DNA from: Planobispora longispora | Lineage (GTDB): Bacteria; Actinomycetota; Actinomycetes; Streptosporangiales; Streptosporangiaceae | Assembly (NCBI RefSeq): GCF_016863135.1 | Contig: NZ_BOOH01000068.1 | Location: 1 to 64,000 of the forward strand | Direction of reading: 5' to 3' | DNA length: 64,000 bases | Shown: one piece after another, positions 51,690 through 61,190 of the stretch | Position numbering within the stretch: position 1 is the first letter of the stretch | How the letters are laid out: every line of letters begins with the position of its first letter | Notes under the pieces: generated by a model | What the model saw: the letters and a program-made list of their open reading frames with translations, nothing else | What the model was told of the DNA's origin: nothing | Databases searched by the model: none | Program-made: the position numbers and the translations under genes

Positions 51690-52702
51690 TCCGGGCGGAC
51701 GCACGCGACGAGGGACGTCCCGTGCGGGCGGTGGGCGGGCACGGTCCCGGCGCACTCGTCGCCGGCGAGCGGGCAGCGGTCGCGGAACGAGCAGCCGGAC
51801 GGCGATTCGGCGAGCGCCCTCGGGCGTCCCGTGATGGCCTTGATCTCCGCCTTCTCGCCGTGCACCGACGGGCTCGCCTCCAGCAGCGCCCTGGTGTACG
51901 GGTGCGCGGGCGCGGCGAAGAGGGAGGCGCTGGCGGCCTCCTCCACGATGCGCCCGGCGTACATGACGTAGACGCGGTCGCAGATGGCCGCGGCCAGGTC
52001 GAGGTCGTGCGTCACGAAGAGCATGCCGGTGCCGTGGACCCGCTGCATGTCCTTCAGCAGCCCGACCACCTCGGCCTGGGTGGTGACATCGAGGGCGGTG
52101 GTGGGTTCGTCGGCCAGGAGCAGCTCCGGTTCCGTCGACAGCGCCCCGGCGATCACGACACGCTGCAGCATTCCGCCGGAGAACTCGTGCGGGAAGCGCC
52201 GCATCGCGCCCTTCGGGTCACGGATGCCGACCTGGTCGAGCAGGTCCCGCGCCCGCTCGGCGGCGGCGCGCGCGGGCACGCCGCGGGCCCGTAGCCCCTC
52301 GGTGAGGTAGTCGCCGATGCGGCGCACCGGGTTGATCGACGCCCGCGGGTCCTGGAAGATCATCGAGGCTCGGGTGCGCCGCAGGTCGCGCAGCTGCCTG
52401 CGCCCGGCGGCGAGCACGTCGACGTCCGCAACCGTGACGCCGCCGGTGGCGCGCGCGCCGCGGGGCAGCATGCCCAGGGCGGCCCTGGCGGTCAGCGACT
52501 TGCCCGAGCCGGACTCGCCGACCAGGCCGACGGTCTCCCCCCGGCCCACCCGGACGGTGACGTCGGCGAGCAGGGGGATCGCCCTCTCGCCCGTGCCGAC
52601 GGCCAGGCTCAAGCCCGAGATGCCGAGGGCGTCCCGCCGGTCCTCGGCTCTCCCGTCCGGGGTCCCCTTGCGCGCCAGCGTCTTCTTCGCGAGCACCTTC
52701 AC
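51674..52702 (-). CDS. Oligopeptide/dipeptide-type ABC transporter ATPase (first)
   Basis: The 342-residue protein has Walker A GESGSGKS, IFQDPRASINPV, signature FSGGMLQR, Walker B LLLADEPTTALD, THDLDLAAAICDRVYVMYAGRIVE and the C-terminal oligopeptide-transporter extension with FRDRCPLAGDEC, whose cysteines match the DppD/OppD iron-sulfur-type motif. It pairs with the second ATPase. The start at ATG 52702 overlaps the permease stop by 4 nt. Confidence 0.94.
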   Translation of the reverse strand: MKVLAKKTLARKGTPDGRAEDRRDALGISGLSLAVGTGERAIPLLADVTVRVGRGETVGLVGESGSGKSLTARAALGMLPRGARATGGVTVADVDVLAAGRRQLRDLRRTRASMIFQDPRASINPVRRIGDYLTEGLRARGVPARAAAERARDLLDQVGIRDPKGAMRRFPHEFSGGMLQRVVIAGALSTEPELLLADEPTTALDVTTQAEVVGLLKDMQRVHGTGMLFVTHDLDLAAAICDRVYVMYAGRIVEEAASASLFAAPAHPYTRALLEASPSVHGEKAEIKAITGRPRALAESPSGCSFRDRCPLAGDECAGTVPAHRPHGTSLVACVRPEQVTP

Positions 52703-53568
52703 GCTCCCTCACTCTGCTTGCGGCCGATGGACCCGCCGATGTGCTCGCCCAGCACGTTGACGCTCACGACGGTCAACAGGACCACGAGGCCGGGCAGCAG
52801 CCCGCTCCACGGCTCCCCCTGGAGAATGGCGCTGCGCGCCTGGCTGATCATCGAGCCCCAGTCCGCGTCCGGCGGCCGTACGCCGAGGCCCAGGTAGGAC
52901 AGGGCGGCCAGGTCCACCAGCGCGTAGCCGAAGGCCAGGGTGCTCTGCGCGACGAGGACCGGCACCACGTTGGGCAGCAGGTGGCGGAGCGTCACCCACA
53001 GCTCGCCGAAGCCCATGACGCGGTAGCTCTCCATGTACGGCCGCGTCCCCTCCTGGATCGCCACGCTGCGCACGACGCGGCCCACGAAGGGCGTGTAGCT
53101 GACGGCCAGGGCGCAGATCGGAGCGGTGAGCCCCGGTCCGAACACCGCCACGACGAGCATCGCCAGCAGCATGCTGGGGAAGGCGAAGACGATGTCCATG
53201 CCGCGCGAGAGCACGGCGTCGGCCCAGCCCCCCGCGCGGGCGGCGAGCAGGCCGATCGCGGTCCCGAGCAGCCCCGACAGCAGCACCACGCCCAGGGGCG
53301 CGAGCAGCGAGAGCCGGGCTCCGTACATGATCCGGGACAGCACGTCCCGGCCGGTGGAGTCGGTGCCCAGCCAGTGCCCCTCGGCGCCCGGGGGCAGCAG
53401 GGAGTTCAGCAGGCTCGTGGCGTCCGGGGAGTGCGGCGCGAGCACGGGGGCCAGCAGCCCCATGGCGGCGACGAGGATCAGGAACGCCACCGCGAGCGAG
53501 ACGATGAGCGGCCGCCGCCGGCGCCTCTTGGCGCTCCGCGCCCGGAGCGCGGGAATCGTCAGGGTCAT
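52699..53568 (-). CDS. ABC transporter permease, DppC/OppC family
   Basis: From ATG 53568 the protein has 289 residues. It has an Arg-rich N-terminus, one membrane helix and an external loop with HWLGTDSTGRDVLSRIMYGARLSL, the DppC signature, then about five more helices and the EAA loop near ESYRVMGFGELWVTLRHLLPN. It forms the inner-membrane channel with the DppB-type permease. Length and motifs are normal. Confidence 0.94.
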   Translation of the reverse strand: MTLTIPALRARSAKRRRRRPLIVSLAVAFLILVAAMGLLAPVLAPHSPDATSLLNSLLPPGAEGHWLGTDSTGRDVLSRIMYGARLSLLAPLGVVLLSGLLGTAIGLLAARAGGWADAVLSRGMDIVFAFPSMLLAMLVVAVFGPGLTAPICALAVSYTPFVGRVVRSVAIQEGTRPYMESYRVMGFGELWVTLRHLLPNVVPVLVAQSTLAFGYALVDLAALSYLGLGVRPPDADWGSMISQARSAILQGEPWSGLLPGLVVLLTVVSVNVLGEHIGGSIGRKQSEGA

Positions 53569-54557
53569 CGGCCGGGTCCTCCCACCGTCACGCGCGGGTC
53601 GATGAACGGCATCGCCAGGTCCACCAGCGTGTTGACGACCACGAACAGCAGGACCGCGATGAGGGCGATGCCCTGCACGACGGGGAAGTCGCGCCGCGAC
53701 ACGGAGCTGACCAGCAGGGAACCGACGCCGTCCAGGCCGAACGCGGTCTCGACGACGGCGGTGCCGACGAACAGGCTCGCGAACAGCAGCCCGATGATCG
53801 TGAGGATCGGCGCGAGCGCGTTGCGCACCACGTGCCTGCGGATCACGGCGGCGGTGCTCACCCCGCGGCTGCGCGCCACCTCCACGTGCTCGCGGCGCAG
53901 TTCCTCGGCGAACGCCGCGTTGCCGACCCGGGCCAGGACGCCGAAGGCGACGATCGCCATGGCGACCGCGGGCAGGGTCAGGTGCCAGAGCCGGTCGGCC
54001 AGGCCGGTGCCCGCGCCGGTGGCGGGGAACCAGCCGAGGCCGACCGAGAAGAGCGCCAGGAGCCCGATGGCCGACACGAACGTCGGCGTGGCGGTGGTGA
54101 CCGCCGCCACGATGCCCGCCACCCGGTTGACCAGGCCGCCCTTGACCGCGGACGCCAGCGCCACCGCGAAGCCGAACACGATCGCCAGGACCGCCGAGTA
54201 CAGGATCAGCACGCCGGACACGCCGAGCCGGTTCGTGATGAGGGAGGTGACGCTGGTCTGGTAGTTCATCGACGTCCCGAAGTCCAGGCGGAGCGCGTCG
54301 CCGATCCAGGCCAGGTACCCCTGCATGAAGCCCTGGTCGAGCCCGTAACGGTGGCGCAGTGCCTCGACCTGGTCCGGGGTGAGGCGGCGGCCGCCGGTCA
54401 TCGCCAGGACCGGGTCTCCGGGGGCCAGCCGGAGCGCGCCGTAGATGAGGATCGACGCGAGCAGGACGGTGAGGACTCCGCCGAGAGCACGTTTGCCGAT
54501 CCAGCCCGCGAACGTGCGCTTCCTGTTCCGGTCCGCGAGTGTGCGCTTCATCGTCAC
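53565..54557 (-). CDS. ABC transporter permease, DppB/OppB family
   Basis: The 330-residue protein has six predicted helices, the DppB-type first loop (RLAPGDPVLAM, RYGLDQGFMQGYLAWIGDALRLDFGTS) and the EAA loop EHVEVARSRGVSTAAVIRRHVVRNAL. The GTG start at 54557 overlaps the binding-protein stop by 4 nt; an ATG two codons on is possible. It belongs to the same operon as the other transporter genes. Confidence 0.94.
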   Translation of the reverse strand: MTMKRTLADRNRKRTFAGWIGKRALGGVLTVLLASILIYGALRLAPGDPVLAMTGGRRLTPDQVEALRHRYGLDQGFMQGYLAWIGDALRLDFGTSMNYQTSVTSLITNRLGVSGVLILYSAVLAIVFGFAVALASAVKGGLVNRVAGIVAAVTTATPTFVSAIGLLALFSVGLGWFPATGAGTGLADRLWHLTLPAVAMAIVAFGVLARVGNAAFAEELRREHVEVARSRGVSTAAVIRRHVVRNALAPILTIIGLLFASLFVGTAVVETAFGLDGVGSLLVSSVSRRDFPVVQGIALIAVLLFVVVNTLVDLAMPFIDPRVTVGGPGR

Positions 54558-56185
54558 TCACCGCCGAGGGTGGTCGCCCACGGAGTGACGAGGTAGCTCT
54601 GCCGCGGGACGAGACCGGTCAGCTCCGGCCCGTAGTAGACGTTGACGTACTGCGTCGCGATCGGGATGTTGACCAGGTCCTTGGCCATGAGGGCCTGTGC
54701 CTTGGCCACCTCGCGGGCGCGGGCGGCGGGGTCCTCCGTGACCATCGCGGTGAAGACCGCGGTGTCGTAGTCCTTGTTCTTGTATCCGGGGAAGTTGTAG
54801 AAACTGCTGCTGGTGAAGAACTGGTAGTACGAGAGCGGCTCGGGGAAGTCGAGGTAGCCGGTCACCAGGAAGAGGTCCAGGCCCGCGCGCGCCTGCGGGG
54901 CGGCGAAGATCGCGCCGAACTGCTCGCCGGTGAGGGGCTTCAGCTCGATGTCCATGCCCACCTGGGTGGCCGCGTCGGCGATCGCGGTGGCGATCCGGGT
55001 CTCCTCCTCGCTGGCCGTCGTGTAGGCCAGGACGATCTTCTCCTTGGCCTTGGCGGACTGGCCGACGAGAGTCTTGGCCTTCTCCAGGTCCTGGACCGGC
55101 TCGGGCAGCTTGTCGTACTCCGCCTGGAAGACCTCCTTGCCGTAGCCCCAGGCCGCCGGCGGGACCAGAGCCCGCAGCGGCTGCGCCGTACCCTGGTAGA
55201 CCGAGCCGATGATGCCCTTGTAGTCGATCAGGGCCTGCAGGGCCTGACGGGTGGCGGGGTCGGAGAGCGCGCCGTCCGGGTTGAGCACCGCCAGGAACGT
55301 GGGCGACAGGCTCGTGCCGAACAGCATGTTGCCCTTGGCCGCGAGCTGCTCGTGGGCGGCGCGCGGGACGATGAACTGGCCGTCCACGTCACCGCTGGCC
55401 AGCGCCGCGGTCTGGGCGGAGGGGTCGGCGACGAAGGTGAAGCGCAGATCCTTGATCTTGGGCTTGACCTCGGTGTTCCACCAGGCGTCGTTGCGGGTCA
55501 ACTTGACGTCCTGACCCTGGGTCCAGGAGCCGTACGTGTAGGGGCCGGTGCACATCACGCCGCTTTTGGCGGTGCCGAAGTCGCGGCCGGCGGCCTCGGT
55601 GAAGTCCTTCTGCACGACGTAGAAGGCGGGCATGGCGAAGAAGTTCGGGATCATGACGTCCGGCTTCTTCAGCTTGACGGTGATCTCGTTGCCGCCGGTG
55701 GCCTCGATGGTGTCCAGGTTCACCGCCCAGCCGATCCACGACGAGCCGAGCTCGGGGTCGAGGATGCGCTTGACGCTGTAGAGAACGTCCTCGGCGGTGA
55801 CCGGCTTGCCGTCCCAGAACGTCACGCCCTCGCGCAGGCTGATCACGTAGGTGAGCGGATCCGGGTGGGTGAACCCGGTGGCCAGGGCGGGCTGGAGCCG
55901 GTAGTCCGGGCCGAGGGTGAACAGGCCCTCGCACATGTTGGCCACGACCGTGCTGATCGACTCGACGCCGGCCATGGCGGGGTCCAGTGTGGCGGGCTCG
56001 CCCGTGGCGAGGTTCCAGGTGACGGCCTCGACGTTCTTGGTCGGGGCCGGGACGGACGTGGTGACCACCGGGGCGGTGGCCTGCTCGGCGGCCGGGCCGC
56101 CGCTGCCGGCGTTGTTCGAGCACGCGGCGAGCGTGCAGGCGCCGGCGAGGACCGCGGTGAGGGCGGCCAGGCGGGGACGTGTCAT
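54554..56185 (-). CDS. Peptide/opine-type ABC transporter solute-binding lipoprotein
   Basis: The 543-residue protein begins with a lipoprotein signal (LAACS, Cys at about 22). It has the family 5 binding fold: GEPATLDPAMAG near the start, VTFWDGKPVTAEDVLYSVKRILDP, and a C-terminal closing lobe. Such proteins bind peptides, opines, nickel complexes or sugars. It is the first gene of a seven-gene minus-strand operon that ends in hydrolase genes. Its promoter region holds one copy of a 22-bp repeat whose partner precedes the divergent TetR gene, so TetR control is likely. Confidence 0.94.
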   Translation of the reverse strand: MTRPRLAALTAVLAGACTLAACSNNAGSGGPAAEQATAPVVTTSVPAPTKNVEAVTWNLATGEPATLDPAMAGVESISTVVANMCEGLFTLGPDYRLQPALATGFTHPDPLTYVISLREGVTFWDGKPVTAEDVLYSVKRILDPELGSSWIGWAVNLDTIEATGGNEITVKLKKPDVMIPNFFAMPAFYVVQKDFTEAAGRDFGTAKSGVMCTGPYTYGSWTQGQDVKLTRNDAWWNTEVKPKIKDLRFTFVADPSAQTAALASGDVDGQFIVPRAAHEQLAAKGNMLFGTSLSPTFLAVLNPDGALSDPATRQALQALIDYKGIIGSVYQGTAQPLRALVPPAAWGYGKEVFQAEYDKLPEPVQDLEKAKTLVGQSAKAKEKIVLAYTTASEEETRIATAIADAATQVGMDIELKPLTGEQFGAIFAAPQARAGLDLFLVTGYLDFPEPLSYYQFFTSSSFYNFPGYKNKDYDTAVFTAMVTEDPAARAREVAKAQALMAKDLVNIPIATQYVNVYYGPELTGLVPRQSYLVTPWATTLGGE

Positions 56186-56363
56186 GGGGGGACCCTTCGT
56201 GATGCGGATGCGGGCCGAGACGATCTGCGTCGCCGAATGAAAGAGGGGCTGATCCCCGGCTGCGGCGCGGTGCGGCGCGAGGCGATCAACCTGCCGCGTC
56301 TGCGCGGTGGAGGTGAGCGGACCCGATACCCAGGTCGTGCCACTTAGCGTGGTTGTTCATCAA

Positions 56364-56385
56364 TTGATTGTCAATACTGCAAAAC
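56364..56385. promoter_or_regulatory. Operator candidate, copy 1 (transporter operon side)
   Basis: A 22-bp AT-rich element of the form TTGATTGT-n7-GCAAAAC, 179 nt upstream of the binding-protein start. Its minus strand contains TTGACA, a consensus -35. ATTGA/TCAAT symmetry lies inside it. The same element recurs at 56601-56622. Confidence 0.55.
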
Positions 56386-56600
56386 AAAAATAGGCGGCCG
56401 GGAAGAGTGCGGTGAACACCGGACCTCGGCGGGCGGGGTGCCGCCGCCACCGGGATTGCGAATGGCGACGTCGGGCCCCGGGACCGACACCCCGGGCACC
56501 CTGCATGAGCAGGCCGTTCGGGGCGGGTCGCGGCGCCGGCGGGACCGGCCGGATTCGCGAACTCCCCCGAATGGATCACGGTGCTACGCTGGAAAGTAAG

Positions 56601-56622
56601 TTGATTGTTATAAGTGCAAAAC
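56601..56622. promoter_or_regulatory. Operator candidate, copy 2 (TetR gene side)
   Basis: The second TTGATTGT-n7-GCAAAAC element, in the same orientation as copy 1, ends 22 nt before the TetR gene start and contains TTATAA, a possible -10. The rest of the 458-nt gap 56186-56643 shows no gene. Confidence 0.55.
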
Positions 56623-56643
56623 TATTGAGGTGAAGGGGATCAG

Positions 56644-57252
56644 GTGGGGAGACCCAGCCTCGCCGAGGAGCGGCGCGAGCAGATCCTGCGGGCGGCCGCC
56701 CAGTCAGTGGCCAGGTACGGCCTGGCCGGGAGCACGCAGGAGCGGATCGCCGCCGCGGCCGGCATGAGCCGCTCGCACATCCGGCACTACGTGGGCAACC
56801 GCGACGAGCTCATCGACGCCCTGTGGGACCACGTCATCACGCCGTACTTCGAGGCGACGCACGCCGCCCTGACCGGTCTCGCGCCGGACGCGCAGCTGCG
56901 CGCGCTCGTGGACTTCCTCTTCGGGCCGCAGATGGCGCGCAACGAGGACGATCTCGTCATCGAGGCGCTCATCAGCGGGGCGATGCACGACGTCCGGCTC
57001 CGCGGCCGGATCTACGACAGCTACAGCCGGCTGGAGCGCGAGATCGCCAAGACGATCCGCGAGGCGGTGCCCGGCTGCGAGTCGGCCGAGAGCCTGCAGC
57101 TCGCCTATGCCCTCATCTGCATGGCCTTCGGCCACTCCACCCTGGCGCCGCTGCCGTTTCCCGCATCGCGCCCCGCGGGCCTGAAGGTCCTGGCCATGCA
57201 GATGATCGAGGCGCTCCGGGCGGACCGCGCAGGGCAGGCCGCGGGCCGCTGA
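56644..57252 (+). CDS. TetR-family regulator, divergent from transporter operon
   Basis: From GTG 56644 (GAGGTGAAGGGG upstream) the protein has 202 residues. The N-terminal HTH is canonical (RREQILRAAAQSVARYGLAGSTQERIAAAAGMSRSHIRHYVGNRDEL). The C-terminal ligand domain is helical with no recognisable subfamily except a general BetI/TetR_C_6-like look. It is the natural regulator of the divergent ABC transporter-hydrolase operon through the shared 22-bp element. Confidence 0.92.
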   Translation: MGRPSLAEERREQILRAAAQSVARYGLAGSTQERIAAAAGMSRSHIRHYVGNRDELIDALWDHVITPYFEATHAALTGLAPDAQLRALVDFLFGPQMARNEDDLVIEALISGAMHDVRLRGRIYDSYSRLEREIAKTIREAVPGCESAESLQLAYALICMAFGHSTLAPLPFPASRPAGLKVLAMQMIEALRADRAGQAAGR

Positions 57253-57330
57253 GACGGGACGGCCGCCGCAGGGCGCGTGTTCGTTCGGATCCATCCGCGG
57301 CACCTTTCTACGGGATGGGAGCGGAAAGGA

Positions 57331-57906
57331 CTATGAGGATGCGGTCAGCAGCCGGACGAGCCGCTCGATGAGCGGGGCGACCCGCTCGCTGGTCCAGCGC
57401 TCGGGATCTTCCAGACTGGATAAGTAGAAACCGCGGAGCATGAGATGCAGGACGTCGGCGACGAACGCGGCGTCGGCCGCCCCCGCGTCGCGGGCGGCGT
57501 CGGCCAGCAGGTCGCGGTTCTGCCGCGAGTCCTCCCGCAGGACCTGGGACGCCTCCGACTCCGGGCCGACGCGGCCGAGGACCTCCATGAAGAGCCGGCG
57601 CAGCACCTGGTCGTTGCCCTCGGTCGAGCACGCCCAGCGGACGACGTCGGACAGCCGCTCCCCCGCGGTGGCCTCCCCGGCGACCTGCCCCACCTCCGCG
57701 TCCCAGGACGCGAGCGCGTGCTCGATGGCGTTGCGCAGCAGGGCTTCACGGGTGGGCAGGTAGTTGGTGACGAGCGTCGTGGAGCCGCCCATCCGCCTGG
57801 CCACGGCTCTTATGGTCACCCCGTCGATGCCCTCCGTCGCCACGATCTCCAAGGTGGCGTCGGCGATGGCCGCGAGGCGCTGGGTGATGTCAATCTCCAC
57901 CGGCAT
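57331..57906 (-). CDS. TetR-family regulator, divergent from amidase gene
   Basis: From ATG 57906 the protein has 191 residues (longer frames run through the operator and are unlikely). The HTH is clear: LAAIADATLEIVATEGIDGVTIRAVARRMGGSTTLVTNYLPTREALL. It is divergent from the amidase-amidohydrolase pair, with a TACAAC/GTTGTA palindrome between, so it probably represses those genes and itself. Confidence 0.9.
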   Translation of the reverse strand: MPVEIDITQRLAAIADATLEIVATEGIDGVTIRAVARRMGGSTTLVTNYLPTREALLRNAIEHALASWDAEVGQVAGEATAGERLSDVVRWACSTEGNDQVLRRLFMEVLGRVGPESEASQVLREDSRQNRDLLADAARDAGAADAAFVADVLHLMLRGFYLSSLEDPERWTSERVAPLIERLVRLLTASS

Positions 57907-57937
57907 GGCGGCAGGGTAACGAGAGAGGGACCGGATA

Positions 57938-57963
57938 TACAACACCGTTGTACATCAACGTTG
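57938..57963. promoter_or_regulatory. Double palindrome between TetR and amidase genes
   Basis: TACAAC-ACC-GTTGTA (57938-57952) is followed closely by CAACGTTG (57956-57963). Both lie 32-57 nt upstream of the TetR start, an apt place for autorepression and control of the divergent amidase operon. Confidence 0.6.
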
Positions 57964-58096
57964 CATGACGTACCCTCCTCGACATCACCGATGCGAATCC
58001 GCCTTTCGGTCATTGACGCCCACCGACGGCCACCGACGGTTACCGACGGCCGATGACGCCCCCGGTACGGGCAGGGGACATCCCTTAGGAGCAGGC

Positions 58097-59509
58097 ATGG
58101 AACTCTGGCAGCTGTCCGCAACTCAGCTCGCGGCAGGAATCCGCACCCGGGAGATCTCAGCGGTCGACGTCGTGGAGTCCTGCCTGAGCAGGATCGACGA
58201 GGTCAATCCCATGTTGAACGCCCTCGTCGACGTCCGTCCCGAGGAGGCCCTGGCCGACGCGCGCCGGGCCGACGAGGCGGTCGCCGCCGGCGAGGCGCTC
58301 GGCCCGCTGCACGGCGTGCCGGTCTCGACCAAGCTCAACACGCCGCAGAAGGGGCGCCTGATGAGCCACGGGATCGCGGCCCTGGCCGGCGCGACGGCCA
58401 CCGAGGACGACGCGTGCATCGGCGCCCTGCGCGGCGCGGGCGCGATCCTCCTCGGCCGGAGCAACGTCCCCGCGTTCTCGGTGCGCTGGTTCTCCACCAA
58501 CGACGCGCACGGCAGGACCCTCAACCCGTGGAGCGCCGACCACACGCCGGGCGGCTCCAGCGGCGGTGCGGCCAGCTCCCTCGCCGCCGGCATGACGCCG
58601 CTGGCGCAGGGCAACGACATCGGCGGGTCGATCCGCTTCCCCGCGGCATGCTGCGGCGTGGTCGGCATCCGCCCGACCGTCGGCCTGGTGTCCAACTGGA
58701 TGGCTCCCGAGGACAGCTCGATCGAGGGCCCTCTGACCTTCCAGTCGTGGGCGGTGCAGGGCCCGCTGGGCCGGAACGTGGCCGACGCCCGCCTGGCCCT
58801 GCAGGTGATGGCCGGCCCCGACCTGCGCGACCCGTTCGGCGTCCCCGCGCTGCCCGAGGCCGCGCCGCCGGCCGGGCCGGTTCGCGTCGGGCTCGTCCGC
58901 GACGTGGGCCTCGCCGCTCCGCACCCGTCCGTCGACGCCGCGCTGGACGACGCGGCGCGGTGGCTGGCCGACGCCGGCTACGAGGTGGAGGAGCTGGAGC
59001 TGCCGATGCTCGCCGAGGCGTCGAGGCTGTGGTCCCTGCTGCTGTTCGAGGACATGCGGCCCGGGCTGCCCGGCATGCTGGCGATGGCGGACGAGGGGCT
59101 GCGCGTCCACATGCGCCACGCCTATGAGTACGCCGCGGAGCTGTGGGGGGACAAACCCGGCCTCGAGGTCTACATCCAGGGCTGGGCCCGCCGGGCGACG
59201 CTCATCACCCGGCTCCAGGAACTGCTGGGCAGGGACCGGATCCTGCTGACCCCGGTCTCGGCAGAGCCTCCCTTCGAGCAGGACGCCGACATCGACGACC
59301 CGGCGCGCGGACGCGCCATCGTCCCGGCGCAGTGGCCGATGACCGCGCTGCCGGTGCTGGGGTTCCCCGGCGTCTCCGTGCCGGCCGGGCTGGCCGACGG
59401 GCTCCCGATCGGCGTCCAGCTCATCGGCGGGCGGTTCGCCGAGGACGTCATCCTCGACGCCGCCCAGGCGATCGAGGACCGGGCGCCCCGGCTCGTCCCA
59501 GCCCTGTAA
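58097..59509 (+). CDS. Amidase-signature family hydrolase
   Basis: From ATG 58097 (TTAGGAG upstream) the protein has 470 residues. It has the amidase signature: the catalytic Lys in PVSTKLN, and the Gly/Ser-rich stretch TPGGSSGGAASSLAAGM with the cis-Ser and, after GNDIGGSIRFPA, the nucleophile Ser. Such enzymes hydrolyse carboxamides. It is followed 34 nt later by an amidohydrolase gene, and is under the divergent TetR. Its substrate is probably a compound imported by the neighbouring ABC transporter, which is inference. Confidence 0.93.
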   Translation: MELWQLSATQLAAGIRTREISAVDVVESCLSRIDEVNPMLNALVDVRPEEALADARRADEAVAAGEALGPLHGVPVSTKLNTPQKGRLMSHGIAALAGATATEDDACIGALRGAGAILLGRSNVPAFSVRWFSTNDAHGRTLNPWSADHTPGGSSGGAASSLAAGMTPLAQGNDIGGSIRFPAACCGVVGIRPTVGLVSNWMAPEDSSIEGPLTFQSWAVQGPLGRNVADARLALQVMAGPDLRDPFGVPALPEAAPPAGPVRVGLVRDVGLAAPHPSVDAALDDAARWLADAGYEVEELELPMLAEASRLWSLLLFEDMRPGLPGMLAMADEGLRVHMRHAYEYAAELWGDKPGLEVYIQGWARRATLITRLQELLGRDRILLTPVSAEPPFEQDADIDDPARGRAIVPAQWPMTALPVLGFPGVSVPAGLADGLPIGVQLIGGRFAEDVILDAAQAIEDRAPRLVPAL

Positions 59510-59543
59510 GAAGCCGTACCGCCCGCCGATTGGAACCGCTCGC

Positions 59544-61190
59544 ATGACCCACGCCCCCGCCGACCTGCTGTTCACCGGCGGCCCCATCCTGACCATGGAC
59601 TCCGCCCGCACGTGGGCGTCCAGCCTGGCCGTCCGCGGCGGCCGGATAATCGCGGTCGGGCACGACGAGGTCAAGGACCTGGCCGACCCGCACACCGAGG
59701 TCGTCGACCTGCGGGGGCGGCTGCTGCTGCCCGGCTTCCAGGACGCCCACATCCATGCCGTGATGGGCGGGGTGGAACTGGGGCAGTGCGATCTGTCCGA
59801 CACCACCGACCCGCGCGAGTACGTGCGCCGTGTGCGCGCGTACGCCGAGGCGAACCCCGGCAAGGAGTGGATCACCGGCAGCGGCTGGTCCATGGAGAGC
59901 TTCCCCGGCGGCGTGCCCACGCGCGACCTGCTCGACGCGGCCGTGCCCGACCGGCCCGTCTACCTCACCAACCGCGACCACCACGGGGCCTGGGTCAACA
60001 GCCGGGCCCTGGAGCTGGCCGGGATCACCGAGCGCACCCCCGACCCGGCCGACGGCCGCATCGAACGGGATCCCGGCGGCGTTCCCGCGGGGACGCTCCA
60101 GGAGGGGGCGATGGCCCTGGTCGGCGCCCTCGTGCCCGAACCGACCGCCGAGGACCGTCTGGCCGGGCTGCTCCGCGCGCAGGAACTGCTGCACAGCCTC
60201 GGTGTCACCGCCTGGCAGGACGCCCTGCCGGCCGGTTCCGACGGCTATCCCGACCCGTCCGACGCCTACCTGGCCGCCGCCCGCGACGGCCTGCTCACCG
60301 CGACCGTGGTCGGCGCGCTGTGGTGGGCCCGGGGACGGGGGGCCGAGCAGATCCCGGAGCTGCTGGAGCGGCGCGAGCGGCTCACCCGCGGCCGGCTGCG
60401 CTGCGGCACCGTCAAGATCATGCAGGACGGCGTCGCGGAGAACTTCACCGCCGCGATGACCTCCCCCTACCTGGACGTCTGCGGCTGCGCCACCGGCAAC
60501 AGCGGCATCAGCTTCATCGACCCGGAGGCGCTCAAGGAGTACGTCACCGCGCTCGACGCGCTCGACTTCCAGGTGCACTTCCACGCCCTGGGCGACCGCG
60601 CCGTCCGCGAGGCGCTGGACGCCGTGCGGGCCGCCCGCACGGCCAACGGGTGGCGGGACACCCGCCCGCACCTGGCGCATCTGCAGGTCGTCCACCCCGA
60701 CGACCTGCCCCGGTTCCGGGCGCTCGGCGCGGCCGCCAACATCCAGCCGCTCTGGGCCGCCCACGAACCCCAGATGGACGAGCTGACCATCCCCTTCCTG
60801 GGGCCCGAGCGCGCCGCCCGGCAGTATCCGTTCGGCGACCTGGTGCGGGCCGGGGCCGTCCTGGCGGCCGGGAGCGACTGGCCCGTCAGCAGCCCCGACC
60901 CCCTGCACGGCGTCCACGTCGCCGTCAACCGCGTCGCGCCCGGCGAGGACGCCGAGCCGTTCCTGCCCGGGCAGGCCCTCGACCTGGTCACCGCGCTGAC
61001 CGCGTACACCGCGGGCTCCGCCCATGTGAACCATCTCGACGACACCGGCAGCCTGCGTCCCGGCAACCGGGCCGACCTCGTCGTCCTGGACCGCGATCCC
61101 TTCGCCGGCCCCGCCGGGGCGATCGCCGGGACACGGGTCGCCCTCACCTACGCCGGCGGGACGCGCGTGTACACGGCTCCCGGCGCCTGA
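59544..61190 (+). CDS. Amidohydrolase family 3 (YtcJ-like) protein
   Basis: The 548-residue protein has the metal-dependent amidohydrolase pattern of the YtcJ/AdeC-like group: an N-terminal beta-sandwich (about 1-60), DAHIH at 68-72 (metal ligands), later HFHALGDRA, HLAHLQ and the Asp in GSDWPVSSPDP. It should hydrolyse a C-N bond. Together with the amidase it may carry out sequential steps on one compound. The start ATG 59544 has no strong ribosome site, suggesting coupling to the amidase gene. Confidence 0.92.
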   Translation: MTHAPADLLFTGGPILTMDSARTWASSLAVRGGRIIAVGHDEVKDLADPHTEVVDLRGRLLLPGFQDAHIHAVMGGVELGQCDLSDTTDPREYVRRVRAYAEANPGKEWITGSGWSMESFPGGVPTRDLLDAAVPDRPVYLTNRDHHGAWVNSRALELAGITERTPDPADGRIERDPGGVPAGTLQEGAMALVGALVPEPTAEDRLAGLLRAQELLHSLGVTAWQDALPAGSDGYPDPSDAYLAAARDGLLTATVVGALWWARGRGAEQIPELLERRERLTRGRLRCGTVKIMQDGVAENFTAAMTSPYLDVCGCATGNSGISFIDPEALKEYVTALDALDFQVHFHALGDRAVREALDAVRAARTANGWRDTRPHLAHLQVVHPDDLPRFRALGAAANIQPLWAAHEPQMDELTIPFLGPERAARQYPFGDLVRAGAVLAAGSDWPVSSPDPLHGVHVAVNRVAPGEDAEPFLPGQALDLVTALTAYTAGSAHVNHLDDTGSLRPGNRADLVVLDRDPFAGPAGAIAGTRVALTYAGGTRVYTAPGA

